This document shows, one piece after another, positions 51,730 to 61,948 of a stretch of 64,000 bases of DNA. How positions within the stretch are numbered: the stretch's first letter is position 1; the number at the start of each line of letters is the position of its first letter. Location: assembly GCF_007004135.1 (NCBI RefSeq), contig NZ_VJMG01000047.1:62001-126000 (forward strand), written 5' to 3'. The position numbers were made by a program, and so were the translations under genes. The DNA is from Affinirhizobium straminoryzae. Lineage in GTDB: Bacteria; Pseudomonadota; Alphaproteobacteria; Rhizobiales; Rhizobiaceae. Below the pieces are notes generated by a model. The model made no database searches, was not told the DNA's origin, and saw only the letters and a program-made list of their open reading frames with translations.

Positions 51730-54700
51730 TCAGCCGAGGCGGAAGCCGTCCTCGGCCGCCACGGTCGCACCGTTGACGGTGACACGCGCCTCGCCATTCG
51801 CCATCTCGACGGCGATCGCATAGGTCTTGTCATCCAGCGTCAGCTCGGCCGAGAAGCCGTTCCACTCCGTCGGCAGGACCGGACGGATGAAGAGACGGTC
51901 ACCTTCACGGCGGATGCCAAGAATGCCTTCGACGGCAGCACGGTAGAGCCAGCCGGCAGAACCGGTATACCAGGTCCAGCCACCGCGGCCAGTGAGGTCC
52001 CCGACGCCGTAGACGTCCGCGGCCACGACATAGGGTTCGACGCGGTAATGGTCTGCAGCCGCGCGATCGAGCGCATGGTTGACCGGGTTCAATAGCTTGA
52101 AGGCCTTCCAGGCATCGTCCCCGCGCTTCAGGGCTGCCAGCGCCAGCACGACCCAGATGGCCGCATGCGTATACTGGCCGCCGTTTTCGCGCACGCCCGG
52201 AGGATAGGCCTTGATATAGCCGGGGTCCTTCGGGGTGGTGGCAAAGGCCGGCGTGAAGAGGCGAATCAGGCCATCCTGTTCATCGACCAGCTTCTCCATG
52301 ACCGCATTCATCGCCTGCTGCTGGCGAGCCGGGTCACCTTCGCCGGAGAGCACGCTCCACGACTGGCCGAGCGAGTCGATCGCGCATTCCAGATTGCCAT
52401 TGGCACCGAGCGGGCCACCATCGTCGAAATAGCCGCGACGATAATAGGTGCCGTCCCAGCCGGCCGTTTCCAGCGCATGCTTCAGCGAAGCCAGATGCGC
52501 GGTCCAACGTTCAACGCGTGCCTGATCGGCCCGCTCTTCGGCATAGGGCAGGAAGCGGCGCAGCGCTGCCGCCAGGAACCAGCCCAGCCAGACACTGGTG
52601 CCGCGACCCCCAACGCCGACACGGTTCATGCCGTCATTCCAGTCGCCGCCGAGGATCAGCGGCAGGCCGTTCGACCCGGTGCGCTTGATGGCGAGGTCGA
52701 GCGCACGGGCGGCATGCTCGTAGAGCGAGGCCTGCTCGTCGGTCACGTCAGGCTTGAAGAAGGCATCATGCTGGCCGGCGGTCAGCACCGCACCCTGCAG
52801 GAAGGGCGTGGTTTCCTCGAGGATCGCGGCATCGCCGGTCGCCTGGATATACTGATGCGTCGCATAGGCAAGCCACACCACGTCGTCGGAGATCGAGGTG
52901 CGGACACCCGCGCCGGTGCCCGGCAGCCACCAATGCTGCACGTCGCCTTCCTTGAACTGGCGGCTGGCGGCATTGACGATCTGACGACGGGCAAGATCCG
53001 GCTCGTGCATCAGGAAGGCCAGCGTATCCTGCAACTGGTCGCGGAAACCATAGGCACCGGACGACTGGTAGAAGGCCGTGCGCGACAGGATCCGGCAGCC
53101 GAGCGCCTGATAGGGCAGCCAGGTGTTGACCATCAGATCCATCGCCTTGTCGGGCGTCGAGATCTTCAGGCGGCCGGTAAATTCCTGCCAGAAGCCGTTG
53201 GTGGCCTTCAGCACGCCGTGGAAGGACTGGGCCTTCACCTCGGCGGCAAGCGCTGCGGCCTCCTCGCGGCTGGCGCAGTCACCCATGAAGAAGGTGACCA
53301 CCTTCTCCTCGCCGGCGGCGATCTCGATGTCGTGAGCGAGCGCCGCGCAGGGCGCGCCATCCGGCTCCAGCGAACCGTTGAGCGCCGAGCGACCCGTTAC
53401 CGCGGTCGGTGCAGCGATCGTGCCGAAACGACCGATGAAATCGCGGCGGCTGGTGGTGAAGCCGGAGGCCTCGCCATCCAGGCCGAAGAAGGCCGTGCGG
53501 CGGTAGTCGATGCTATAGGGGTTGGTGGCAAACAGCGTGCCCGTCGCCTCGTCCCGAGCGCTCAGGATGAAAGGCTGGGTGCGCTGCGGGTTATTGCCGA
53601 GAATCCATTCCGCATAGCCGTAGACGCGCAGGCGCTTCGTCTCCGTGCCGGTGTTCTTCACGACCAGGCGGGAGAACTTGACCGGACGGATACGATCCAC
53701 CGTCTGCGTCAGCGTCAGCGTCACACCCTCATCCTCGGACATGAAGGTCGAGTAGCCGAGGCCATGGCGCGTTTCGAACCGCACCGAGGGACGACGGGAC
53801 AGCGCGGCAAACGGAGTGGCGACCACGCCCGTCTCGAGATCCGTCACGTAGAAGGCCTCGCCCGGACGGTTGACGACCGGATCGTTCGCCCAAGGCGTCA
53901 GCTGGTAATCGCGCGAGTTCTGGCTCCAGGTGAAGCCTGCGCCTTCCGCCGAAATGTGGAAGCCGAAGATCTCGTTGGAGATGACGTTGATCCACGGATG
54001 CGGCGTGGCGCCGCCGCCGGCCAGCCGCACGACATATTCCTTGCCGTCGTCGGCGAAGCCGCCATAGCCGTTCCAGAACTGCAGGTCGCCCGCATCCGCT
54101 TCGACCGGCCGGCCGAAATCGGCTGCCGACAGCAGCGCGCGACGGTCCATCTCGGTCTCGACGCCGCGCGGCGCGGAGAAGAGGGCGACGGCGCGTGCCA
54201 CCTGATCCTCGATCTTGCCGTTGCGGGCATGCAGGACGACGCGCGAGGCGGCAATCAGGGCAGCCCAGGTTGTGTCGTCCATCAGGTCGCGGCGCAGCGC
54301 AAATACCTGCTGGCGGCCTTCGGTCTGGCCGAGGCGGCGGATGCTTTCACTGATCTGGTCGATCGCGTGCTGCATGTCCTGCGCATAGGAGGCAGGCTTT
54401 TCGTTGACGATGGCCAGATCGATCATCACGCCGCGCGAGCGCAGATATTCCTGCGCCGACAGGGCTTCCTTGACGACTTCCATGTCCATTTCATCGTTGA
54501 CGCGCAGCGTGAAGATCGGCAGGTCGCCGGAGATCGACAGACCCCAGAGCTGGCGCTGCGAAGCAAGACCGGATTCCACCGTCTGGGCATCGGCGCGCAG
54601 ATGCATGTCCGGATAGACAAGGTAGCGGCCGAGGTGCTGGAAGGCGGCGGCCTGCTGCGAGTTGACGCCGATATGGCGCATCTGCACCTGCACGCGAGTC

Positions 54701-57700
54701 CAGGCCTGCGTCAGTTCGGTCGCAAACGAGTCCGGGTGACGATAGCGTTCGATCGCCACGTCCAGTTCCTCGCGGCTCGGCGCCGCAATGGTCCAGAAGA
54801 TCACGCTGACCTTCTTGCCGGCCGGCACCCGCACGACGCGGCGCAGCGACAGGATCGGGTCGAGCGTGAAGCCATCCGTGCCGGAGAGCGTCGCATCCGC
54901 ATCGAAGGCGGCGGCTTCGGCGAGCGTGCGGCCACGGCCGAGGAAGCGGCGACGGTCGGTCTCGAACTCGGTCGGACGCGAAGCGCCCGCATTGTCGGCC
55001 GCCAGATGCGCGATCTGCATGGCCGGTTCGTTCGGGTTGCGCTTGTTGCGCCAGGCGCGGATCACGTCGCCACGGCGGCCGATCTCGGTGCGGACGAACA
55101 TCCGCGAGAAGACCGGATGCGCATTGTCGTCATCCTCGTTGGCAATCACCGGCTCCAGATAGGAGGTGACTTCGATGAAGCGGTCCTCGGTGCCCGTGTT
55201 GAGCAGCGTCAGGCGGCGGCCTTCGGCATCATGCTCGGTGGCGACGATGCATTCGACCGTAGACACGAGCGTGCCGACCGTCTTGTGGAACTCGGCCTTC
55301 TCGTCGCTGAAGACGGTCTTGACCTTCTCGCCCTCGATGCGGCGCGGCTCGGCGGTCGTCGACCACCACTGGCCGGTCGCTGTATCGCGCAGGAAGAGGA
55401 AGTTGCCCCAGCGATCCTCGACCGGATCGGGCTTCCAGCGGGTGACCGCAAGGCCGTTCCAGCGGGAATAGCCGGTGCCGGTTGCCGTCAGCATGGTCGA
55501 GTAATGGCCGTTCGAGAGGAAGACCATTTCGCGGTCGCGACCGGCCGGATCCTGGATGGTGCGGATTTCCGGCCGAAGCAGGTCGGCCTGGCCCTTGCCG
55601 GGGGTTTCCGGCTCGTACTTGGAGCCCATCACCGGCACTTCGCGCGGCGCCTTTTCCTGCAGCAGCAGTTCGGCCGCTTCCACCACCGGATCGGCATGGA
55701 AGAGTTCGCGCAGCTTGCCGTTGTTGACGACGTTGGCGATGGCCGCAATCGACATGCCATGATGGTGGGCATAGTAGTTGAACACGACGGCGCAGCGCTT
55801 GCCTTCCGGAACGCGGGTCGGGGTGAAATCGACCGCATCATGGAAGCCGTACTTGCCGAGCGCCCCGACGGCCCGCAGCTTCTGCAGGTTTTCCAGCGCT
55901 TCCAGCGGCTTGTACTGGCTGGCGAGGATCGAGGCATAGGGCGCGATGACGGCATTCTGGCCAAGACCGCGCTTCAGGCCAAGCGTCGGCACGCCGAAGT
56001 TCGTGTACTGATAGTTATAGTTGTGGTCGCGGGCATTGAAGGCGGCCTCCGAAATCCCCCAGGGGATGTTCAGACGGCGACCATGGTTCATCTGCTCCTC
56101 GACGATCAGATTGTTCGTCTGGTTCAGAATACCGCCCTGACGCTCCTGCATGACGAGCGGCGGCATCAGATATTCGAACATCGAGCCGGACCAGGAGATC
56201 AGTGCGCCACGCGCACCGATCGGCACGACCTGACGGCCGAGGCGATACCAATGTTCCGTCGGCAGATCACCCTTGGCGATGGCAAACAGACTGGTCAGGC
56301 GGCATTCAGAGGCCAGAAGGTCGTAGCAGGCCTCGTCGAGGTCGTTGCTTTCGACACGGTAGCCGATCGACAGCAGGCGGCGATCCTTCCGGTAAAGGAA
56401 GGTGAAATCCATCGAAAAGGCCAGATTGCGGGCCCGGTCGCGCAGCTGGATCAGGCGCTGGCGCAGCGGCTCGATGTTGGTCATGTCGAATGTGCTGTCA
56501 GCGATATGCGCCTCGCAGGCTGCCACCAGCATTTCCGACCAGCGCGTCACTTCCGTGCTCTGCGCGGAGCTGACCTCATGGTCGAGATTGGTCGACAGCT
56601 TCAGGATGTCGCGCGCCAGAACCGCAAGGTTGATGATGCGGATCGAGGCGAATTCGTGCTCGCGCTTGACGGCAGCCAGCGCATTGCCGAAGCCGACGAT
56701 GCGCTCTTCCAGGCGACGACGCAGCGGGCGAACCGTCTTGCGGTCATCCGGCAGGTCTTTCAGCGTCTCGGAGAGGATGCCGGCGACATCGCCGATACCG
56801 TCGAGGCTCGCCTGCAGATGCGCCGAGGGCGCTTCCGCCCATTCGCGGCAGGCGGAGGATACGGCGATCAGGTGGCCGGCGAGGTTGCCGCTGTCGACAG
56901 TCGAGACATAGCGGGGGCCAAGCGTCTGGAGCGTATCGGTGTGGTACCAGTTGAACAGGTGGCCGCGATACTTGTCCATCTTCTCGACGGTCGCGATCGT
57001 GTTCTCCAGCCGGTCCAGCGTTTCCTGGAAGCTGATCCAGCCGAAATGCCGGGCCGAGACGGTCGACAGCAGGTAGACACCGATATTGGTCGGGGAGGTC
57101 CGCTTGGCGACGATCGGCTCCGGCTTCTCCTGGAAGTTGTCGGGCGGCAGGAAGTTCTGGTCCTCGGTAACGAACGCCTCGTAGTAACGCCAGGTGCGGC
57201 GCGAGATCTTGCGCAGCTCGACGGACACGGCCTCCGGAACAAAGAGCGTGTCTTCCGTCTCGGCGGACTGGCTGACATACCATGCGACGAGCGGCGAGAG
57301 CACCCAGAGCAGCACGAAGGGCAGGCCGACGAGGAAGGCATTGTCATCCGGCAGCGCGGCGAGCATCAGGCCGAACACGGCCGCGACCGGCGCATGCCAC
57401 ATGGAGCGGTAATAATCCTGCGGGCTGCCCTGCGCAGACGACTGGATGCTGGCGGCGGTGCGCCATTCCAGCATCAGCTTGCGGCTGACGAACAGGCGGT
57501 AGAGCGAGCGCACGATCGCATCGATCATCATGAAGGCGGAGTCGGCGATGAAGACAATACGCAGTGCCACCTGGGCATTGGCCGAGCGGATATCCGACCA
57601 GACCGAATAGAAATGCGCGCGCGGCACGATGTCGGTGGAGCGCGGCAGGAGGCCGGTGATCAGCGACAGGGTCGGCGCCACGAACAGCGAGAAGATCAGC

Positions 57701-60204
57701 AGGATCTGCCAGATCAGCGCACCGAGCGGGTCCATGAAGTACCAGCCGAGCACGGAAGACAGGAACCAGGCGATCGGGGTCAGCGAACGACGCAGGTTGT
57801 CGACCATCTTCCAGCGGCCGAGCGCGGTGACGCCGCGCATCGGATCGAGGATGTAGGGCAAGAGCTGCCAGTCGCCACGCGCCCAGCGATGCTGGCGCGA
57901 GACTTCCACCTCGTAGCGGGTGGGGAAGTCTTCCACCAGCTCGACATCGGTCACGAGCGCGCAGCGTGCGAACGAGCCTTCGAGCAGGTCGTGGCTGAGG
58001 ATCGCGTTTTCCTCGATGCGGCCGCGCAGCGCCGTCTCGAAGGCGTCGACATGGTAGAGGCCCTTGCCGGTGAAGGAGCCTTCGCCGGTCAGGTCCTGAT
58101 ACACGTCGGAAACGGTGAAGACGTAAGGGTCAATGCCGCGGCTGATCGAATACACGCGCTGGAACACCGACGCATCCTTGCCGGTGGTGAGCGACGGCGT
58201 GACGCGCGGCTGCAACAGCCCGTAACCATGGATCACACGGCCGGAGTTCGGGTCGTGCACCGGGCGGTTGATCGGGTGGTGCATCTTGCCGACCAGCTTC
58301 GTCACCGCATCGCGCATCAGGCGCGTGTCGGCGTCCAGCGTCATGACATACTGCACGTTGTCCGGCACCGTGTTGGCGCCCGGCATGTAGGTCGTGTCCT
58401 TGTCGCCGCGCAGCAAAAGGTTCAATTCGTGCAGCTTGCCGCGCTTGCGCTCCCAGCCCATCCAGACACCTTCGGACGGGTTGAAGAGGCGGCGGCGATG
58501 CAGGAGGTAAAAGCGCGTCTTGCCGTCGAACGCATAGCGGGCGCTCAGCAGCGCCACCTCGCGACGGGCATATTCGAGCACTTCGAGATCGGCATCCGTC
58601 TGCTCGACCGAGCTGTCACGCCAGTCGCTCAGCAGCGCGAAATAGATCTCGCCATGCGGGTTGGCGAGATAATGGACTTCCAGATTGCGCACCAGTTCAT
58701 CGACGGTGTCGCGGTTGGTGATCAGGCAGGGCACCACCACCAGGGTGCGGGCGTCTTCCGGAATGCCTTCCTTGAACTCGTAGCCGACCAGGCGCGCGGG
58801 CTTCACCACATAGGTGACGAGCGTATTGAAGAGGCCGGTCGCACCTTCCGAGGCAGGCAGCGAGAACATCAGCAGGAACAGCAGGATGACCGGCGTGCTC
58901 ATGCCGGCATGGGCGAGGAAGCCGCCAACGATGGCCAGCGCCAGGAAGGTGAAGAACAGAACCGGGATTGCCACCGCAAACCAGTTCATCTTCTGGGCGG
59001 TGCGCAGCAGGCGCTGGGCAATGTTCGGCGTATAACCGACACGTTTTTCCAGCTCGGCGCGATACATGCCGGTCAGGAAGGCGCCGACATTGGCCTTGTG
59101 CGGATCGGGCTCGGGGGCCGATGCCGCCTCCGAAGCAAGCGCGATGGCCGCACGCGCCACCTCGATTTCCGTCTTGCCGCAATAGCGGGCGATCTTCTCG
59201 ATGCGGTTGCGGTAGGAGTTGCGCGACCCGAAATCGAGTTCGTTGTAGTCGCTCTGCTCGCGCAGCACCTGGTCGACAAGGCAGACTTCCTCGAACCAGA
59301 CGCTCCATTCGGTATCATCGATCTCGCGCAGGCTCTTGATGATGTTGCCCATCGTGAGATTGCCGGAGGAGAGGCGGTTCTGCTCCGCCATCATCACTTC
59401 TTCGGTGTCGGTGCCGGCCGCCTCAAGGCGCGCTTCCAGCCAGGCGATCGCAAAGGCGGGCGACTGCGAGGCATTGCGGAGGCGATAGAGGAACTGCGTC
59501 GAGAAGGTATTGTCTTCCGTCAGCGCCTCGATCTTCTTCAGGATCTCGGCGGACGCCGCCTCGTCGTTCAGCTTGATGATCTCGTCGGCTGCGTCATTGG
59601 CCTGCTGGCGCATGCGGCGGGATTTTTCAACGCGGATCGAAATGCGCCGCAGGTTTTCGATCAGCACGAAGCGCAGGAAGGACGGCAGCGCCCAGAGTTC
59701 GCCGATTTCCAGCGACTGGTGAACCTGGAACCCTTCGGTCATCGCCGTCAGGTTGTCGCGGTTCAGCGTGCTGTGGGTATGGGCGACGTAGAGCCAGGCG
59801 AGCGCCAGCACGCGGGGCATCTCCATGCCACCGATACGGATGGTCGGCAGCTGGCGATAGAACTTCTTCGGGAAATCGCGCCGGACTTCCTGGATCGCTT
59901 CTTCCACTATGTAGTGGTTGTCGAGCAGCCATTCCGCCGCGGGCGTGATGGTGGCGCCGGCCTCCACATCCTTGGCGGTGGTGCGGTAGACGCGAAGGAT
60001 TTCCTTCTCGTTTTCCTTGTGCCGCTCGCGGAAATCGAAAGGCATCAGGCCGGGAAGCGTCTGGGCGCCGTCGCGGGCAAGGGCCTCGCCGCAACTGCGC
60101 AACTCCTCGGCATTCAGATAGACTGCGCGGATCGCCTCGTTGTGGTCGATCTGCTTGCCTTCCGTTTCACGCGGGGTCTGAGAGGGCGTCTGGTGAAATG
60201 ACAT
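51730..60204 (-). CDS. ndvB: Cyclic beta-1,2-glucan synthase NdvB/ChvB
   Basis: A 2,824-residue inner-membrane synthase, close to the length of the Sinorhizobium enzyme. The GT84 domain has DAD at D624-D626 and RQHRW at 770-774, the UDP-glucose-binding and catalytic motifs of known Cgs proteins. Several membrane helices surround it (around residues 410-465 and 800-960). The C-terminal half holds the GH94-type phosphorylase that sets ring size, with GGDWNDGMN at 2519-2527. The protein builds, elongates and cyclises the glucan used in osmoadaptation and host interaction. The ATG at 60204 fits the family start. The opposite strand is stop-free over almost the whole gene, a codon-use effect. Confidence 0.97.
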   Translation of the reverse strand: MSFHQTPSQTPRETEGKQIDHNEAIRAVYLNAEELRSCGEALARDGAQTLPGLMPFDFRERHKENEKEILRVYRTTAKDVEAGATITPAAEWLLDNHYIVEEAIQEVRRDFPKKFYRQLPTIRIGGMEMPRVLALAWLYVAHTHSTLNRDNLTAMTEGFQVHQSLEIGELWALPSFLRFVLIENLRRISIRVEKSRRMRQQANDAADEIIKLNDEAASAEILKKIEALTEDNTFSTQFLYRLRNASQSPAFAIAWLEARLEAAGTDTEEVMMAEQNRLSSGNLTMGNIIKSLREIDDTEWSVWFEEVCLVDQVLREQSDYNELDFGSRNSYRNRIEKIARYCGKTEIEVARAAIALASEAASAPEPDPHKANVGAFLTGMYRAELEKRVGYTPNIAQRLLRTAQKMNWFAVAIPVLFFTFLALAIVGGFLAHAGMSTPVILLFLLMFSLPASEGATGLFNTLVTYVVKPARLVGYEFKEGIPEDARTLVVVPCLITNRDTVDELVRNLEVHYLANPHGEIYFALLSDWRDSSVEQTDADLEVLEYARREVALLSARYAFDGKTRFYLLHRRRLFNPSEGVWMGWERKRGKLHELNLLLRGDKDTTYMPGANTVPDNVQYVMTLDADTRLMRDAVTKLVGKMHHPINRPVHDPNSGRVIHGYGLLQPRVTPSLTTGKDASVFQRVYSISRGIDPYVFTVSDVYQDLTGEGSFTGKGLYHVDAFETALRGRIEENAILSHDLLEGSFARCALVTDVELVEDFPTRYEVEVSRQHRWARGDWQLLPYILDPMRGVTALGRWKMVDNLRRSLTPIAWFLSSVLGWYFMDPLGALIWQILLIFSLFVAPTLSLITGLLPRSTDIVPRAHFYSVWSDIRSANAQVALRIVFIADSAFMMIDAIVRSLYRLFVSRKLMLEWRTAASIQSSAQGSPQDYYRSMWHAPVAAVFGLMLAALPDDNAFLVGLPFVLLWVLSPLVAWYVSQSAETEDTLFVPEAVSVELRKISRRTWRYYEAFVTEDQNFLPPDNFQEKPEPIVAKRTSPTNIGVYLLSTVSARHFGWISFQETLDRLENTIATVEKMDKYRGHLFNWYHTDTLQTLGPRYVSTVDSGNLAGHLIAVSSACREWAEAPSAHLQASLDGIGDVAGILSETLKDLPDDRKTVRPLRRRLEERIVGFGNALAAVKREHEFASIRIINLAVLARDILKLSTNLDHEVSSAQSTEVTRWSEMLVAACEAHIADSTFDMTNIEPLRQRLIQLRDRARNLAFSMDFTFLYRKDRRLLSIGYRVESNDLDEACYDLLASECRLTSLFAIAKGDLPTEHWYRLGRQVVPIGARGALISWSGSMFEYLMPPLVMQERQGGILNQTNNLIVEEQMNHGRRLNIPWGISEAAFNARDHNYNYQYTNFGVPTLGLKRGLGQNAVIAPYASILASQYKPLEALENLQKLRAVGALGKYGFHDAVDFTPTRVPEGKRCAVVFNYYAHHHGMSIAAIANVVNNGKLRELFHADPVVEAAELLLQEKAPREVPVMGSKYEPETPGKGQADLLRPEIRTIQDPAGRDREMVFLSNGHYSTMLTATGTGYSRWNGLAVTRWKPDPVEDRWGNFLFLRDTATGQWWSTTAEPRRIEGEKVKTVFSDEKAEFHKTVGTLVSTVECIVATEHDAEGRRLTLLNTGTEDRFIEVTSYLEPVIANEDDDNAHPVFSRMFVRTEIGRRGDVIRAWRNKRNPNEPAMQIAHLAADNAGASRPTEFETDRRRFLGRGRTLAEAAAFDADATLSGTDGFTLDPILSLRRVVRVPAGKKVSVIFWTIAAPSREELDVAIERYRHPDSFATELTQAWTRVQVQMRHIGVNSQQAAAFQHLGRYLVYPDMHLRADAQTVESGLASQRQLWGLSISGDLPIFTLRVNDEMDMEVVKEALSAQEYLRSRGVMIDLAIVNEKPASYAQDMQHAIDQISESIRRLGQTEGRQQVFALRRDLMDDTTWAALIAASRVVLHARNGKIEDQVARAVALFSAPRGVETEMDRRALLSAADFGRPVEADAGDLQFWNGYGGFADDGKEYVVRLAGGGATPHPWINVISNEIFGFHISAEGAGFTWSQNSRDYQLTPWANDPVVNRPGEAFYVTDLETGVVATPFAALSRRPSVRFETRHGLGYSTFMSEDEGVTLTLTQTVDRIRPVKFSRLVVKNTGTETKRLRVYGYAEWILGNNPQRTQPFILSARDEATGTLFATNPYSIDYRRTAFFGLDGEASGFTTSRRDFIGRFGTIAAPTAVTGRSALNGSLEPDGAPCAALAHDIEIAAGEEKVVTFFMGDCASREEAAALAAEVKAQSFHGVLKATNGFWQEFTGRLKISTPDKAMDLMVNTWLPYQALGCRILSRTAFYQSSGAYGFRDQLQDTLAFLMHEPDLARRQIVNAASRQFKEGDVQHWWLPGTGAGVRTSISDDVVWLAYATHQYIQATGDAAILEETTPFLQGAVLTAGQHDAFFKPDVTDEQASLYEHAARALDLAIKRTGSNGLPLILGGDWNDGMNRVGVGGRGTSVWLGWFLAAALRRFLPYAEERADQARVERWTAHLASLKHALETAGWDGTYYRRGYFDDGGPLGANGNLECAIDSLGQSWSVLSGEGDPARQQQAMNAVMEKLVDEQDGLIRLFTPAFATTPKDPGYIKAYPPGVRENGGQYTHAAIWVVLALAALKRGDDAWKAFKLLNPVNHALDRAAADHYRVEPYVVAADVYGVGDLTGRGGWTWYTGSAGWLYRAAVEGILGIRREGDRLFIRPVLPTEWNGFSAELTLDDKTYAIAVEMANGEARVTVNGATVAAEDGFRLG

Positions 60205-60726
60205 CGTGGCGGCTTCTAAGAATGAGTGGCACTGTCTTGGCGAAAGGGCGACGGGCAAGGCCCGATCAGGTTCGGCAAAAAGCCTTAAGCGCAAGAAGAC
60301 GAATGGAGGATGACACCGGATGCGGCCCGCAATGGCCGCCGGATGCGCGAACGGACGAGGAAAACCTGTTCACATGCTTCTCCAATTTTATCATCGCTCG
60401 CCTCTATCCCGCCAGGTCTGAATGAAACCTGAACGTAATCAGCCGGTTGAACAGCGCGCAGAACGGCGGAGCCCGGCGCATCGACGCAAGACCCCATGAA
60501 CGGCAATGAGCGTAAGTCTCCTCAACTTCACTGGTTCCATGACATCATCACAGGCCCGGTTCAAGCGCCATGTTCAAACCGGGGGATCGACGCGGAAAAT
60601 CGGCAAAAGCCGGGCCCTGCGGCAGGCCGTGACGTAAAGTGACTTAACCCGCACCAGCCCGCCTGCTATGGCTTCAGCTGCCGCCCTCGAGGCGGCTCAA
60701 TGCCAGACATCGACCGGGGTTTGCCG
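60205..60726. other. Intergenic region between ndvB and the M20 gene
   Basis: About 500 bases holding the ndvB promoter and the start of the next gene's leader. The only symmetry noted is CCCGGTT (60555-60561) with AACCGGG (60577-60583) around 15 bases. No gene or sigma consensus could be supported. Confidence 0.5.
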
Positions 60727-61890
60727 ATGACGATCCAGTTTTCCAACTACCTTCCCGACCTTGTCGCCACCCGGCGCTTCCTCCACCAGAACCCGGAACT
60801 CGGGCTCTCCGAATTCAAGACCTCGGATTTCATTGCCGAACAGCTGACCGCCATGGGCTACGAGGTCACCCGCGGGCTTGGCCAGACGGGCCTCGTCGCC
60901 ACCCTGAAGAATGGCAGCAGCGATCGCGCGATCGGCATCCGCGCCGATATCGACGCCCTGCCGATTTTGGAGGAAACCGGCCTCGATCACGCCAGCCAGA
61001 CGCCCGGCCTGATGCATGCCTGCGGCCATGACGGACACACCGCGATCCTGCTCGGCGCTGCGCGCGCACTCGCCGAGCGGCGCAATTTCGACGGCACGCT
61101 GAACCTGATCTTCCAGCCAGCCGAGGAAAATTTCGCCGGCGCCAAGCTGATGATGGATGACGGCCTGTTCCAGCGTTTCCCCTGCGATGCGGTGTTCGGC
61201 CTGCACAACGACCCTGCCATTCCCTTCGGCAAGATCGCCGTCAAGGAAGGCCCGATGATGGCGGCGGCCGATGAATGCCTGATCGTCGTCAACGGTCGTG
61301 GCGGCCACGGCGCCGAGCCTCAGGATGCCCGCGACCCGATCGTCTGCGGCGCGAGCATCATCATGGCGCTGCAGACCATCGTTTCGCGCAACCTGCATGC
61401 CATGGACCAGGCGGTGATCACCGTCGGCGCCTTCAATTCCGGCAAGGCGAGCAATGTGATCCCCGAGCGGGCCGAGATGGCGATCACGGTGCGCTCCTTC
61501 GATCCGGCCGTGCGCGACACGCTGGAACGGCGCATCCGCGAGGTGGCGGAAGGTCAGGCGGCAAGCTACGGCATGGGCGTCACGATCACCTACGAGCGCG
61601 GTTACGAGCCGACGATCAACCACAAGGCCGAAACGGATTTCGTGCGCCGGCTGGCCGGCCGCGTGGTCGGCGACGGCAATGTGATCGATCTCGCCCGTCC
61701 CTCGATGGGCAGCGAGGATTTTGCCTTCATGCTGGCGGAACGCCCCGGCACCTATTTCCTGCTTGGCACCGGCAAGACCGACAACGATCCGCCGCTGCAT
61801 CATCCGCGCTTCGACTTCAACGACGACGCGCTGCCGATCGGGGTGTCGATGTGGGTCGAGATCGCCGAGGAATGGCTGAAGCCCGCCTGA
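60727..61890 (+). CDS. M20-family amidohydrolase (hippurate hydrolase/N-acyl-amino-acid deacylase type)
   Basis: A 387-residue zinc-dependent amidohydrolase. Metal ligands are in [11 protein letters not shown] and [26 protein letters not shown] carries the catalytic Glu, and the second-domain dimerisation part includes [21 protein letters not shown] near the C-terminus completes the site. It cleaves an acyl or aroyl group from an amino acid; the exact substrate is unknown. ATG 60727 agrees with the family; an ATG at 60700 behind GAGGCGG is an alternative. The FAD oxidoreductase follows after 58 bases and is probably co-transcribed. Confidence 0.92.
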   Translation: MTIQFSNYLPDLVATRRFLHQNPELGLSEFKTSDFIAEQLTAMGYEVTRGLGQTGLVATLKNGSSDRAIGIRADIDALPILEETGLDHASQTPGLMHACGHDGHTAILLGAARALAERRNFDGTLNLIFQPAEENFAGAKLMMDDGLFQRFPCDAVFGLHNDPAIPFGKIAVKEGPMMAAADECLIVVNGRGGHGAEPQDARDPIVCGASIIMALQTIVSRNLHAMDQAVITVGAFNSGKASNVIPERAEMAITVRSFDPAVRDTLERRIREVAEGQAASYGMGVTITYERGYEPTINHKAETDFVRRLAGRVVGDGNVIDLARPSMGSEDFAFMLAERPGTYFLLGTGKTDNDPPLHHPRFDFNDDALPIGVSMWVEIAEEWLKPA

Positions 61891-61919
61891 ACCCGCTCTT
61901 TTCGCAGAACGGGTTCAGG
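61886..61919 (+). repeat. Inverted repeat spanning the M20 stop codon
   Basis: CCTGAACCCG (61886-61895), 14-base centre, CGGGTTCAGG (61910-61919): 10 perfect pairs including the stop codon, no U-tract. It could be a weak attenuator or mRNA-stability element between two genes of one unit. Confidence 0.55.
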
Positions 61920-61948
61920 CTGGACGGAAGGCAAAGCGGAGGAAAGCC

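Noticed and set aside
60198..60425. 75-codon rightward frame in the ndvB upstream region
   Set aside because: No ribosome site and no conserved look; overlaps the ndvB promoter region.
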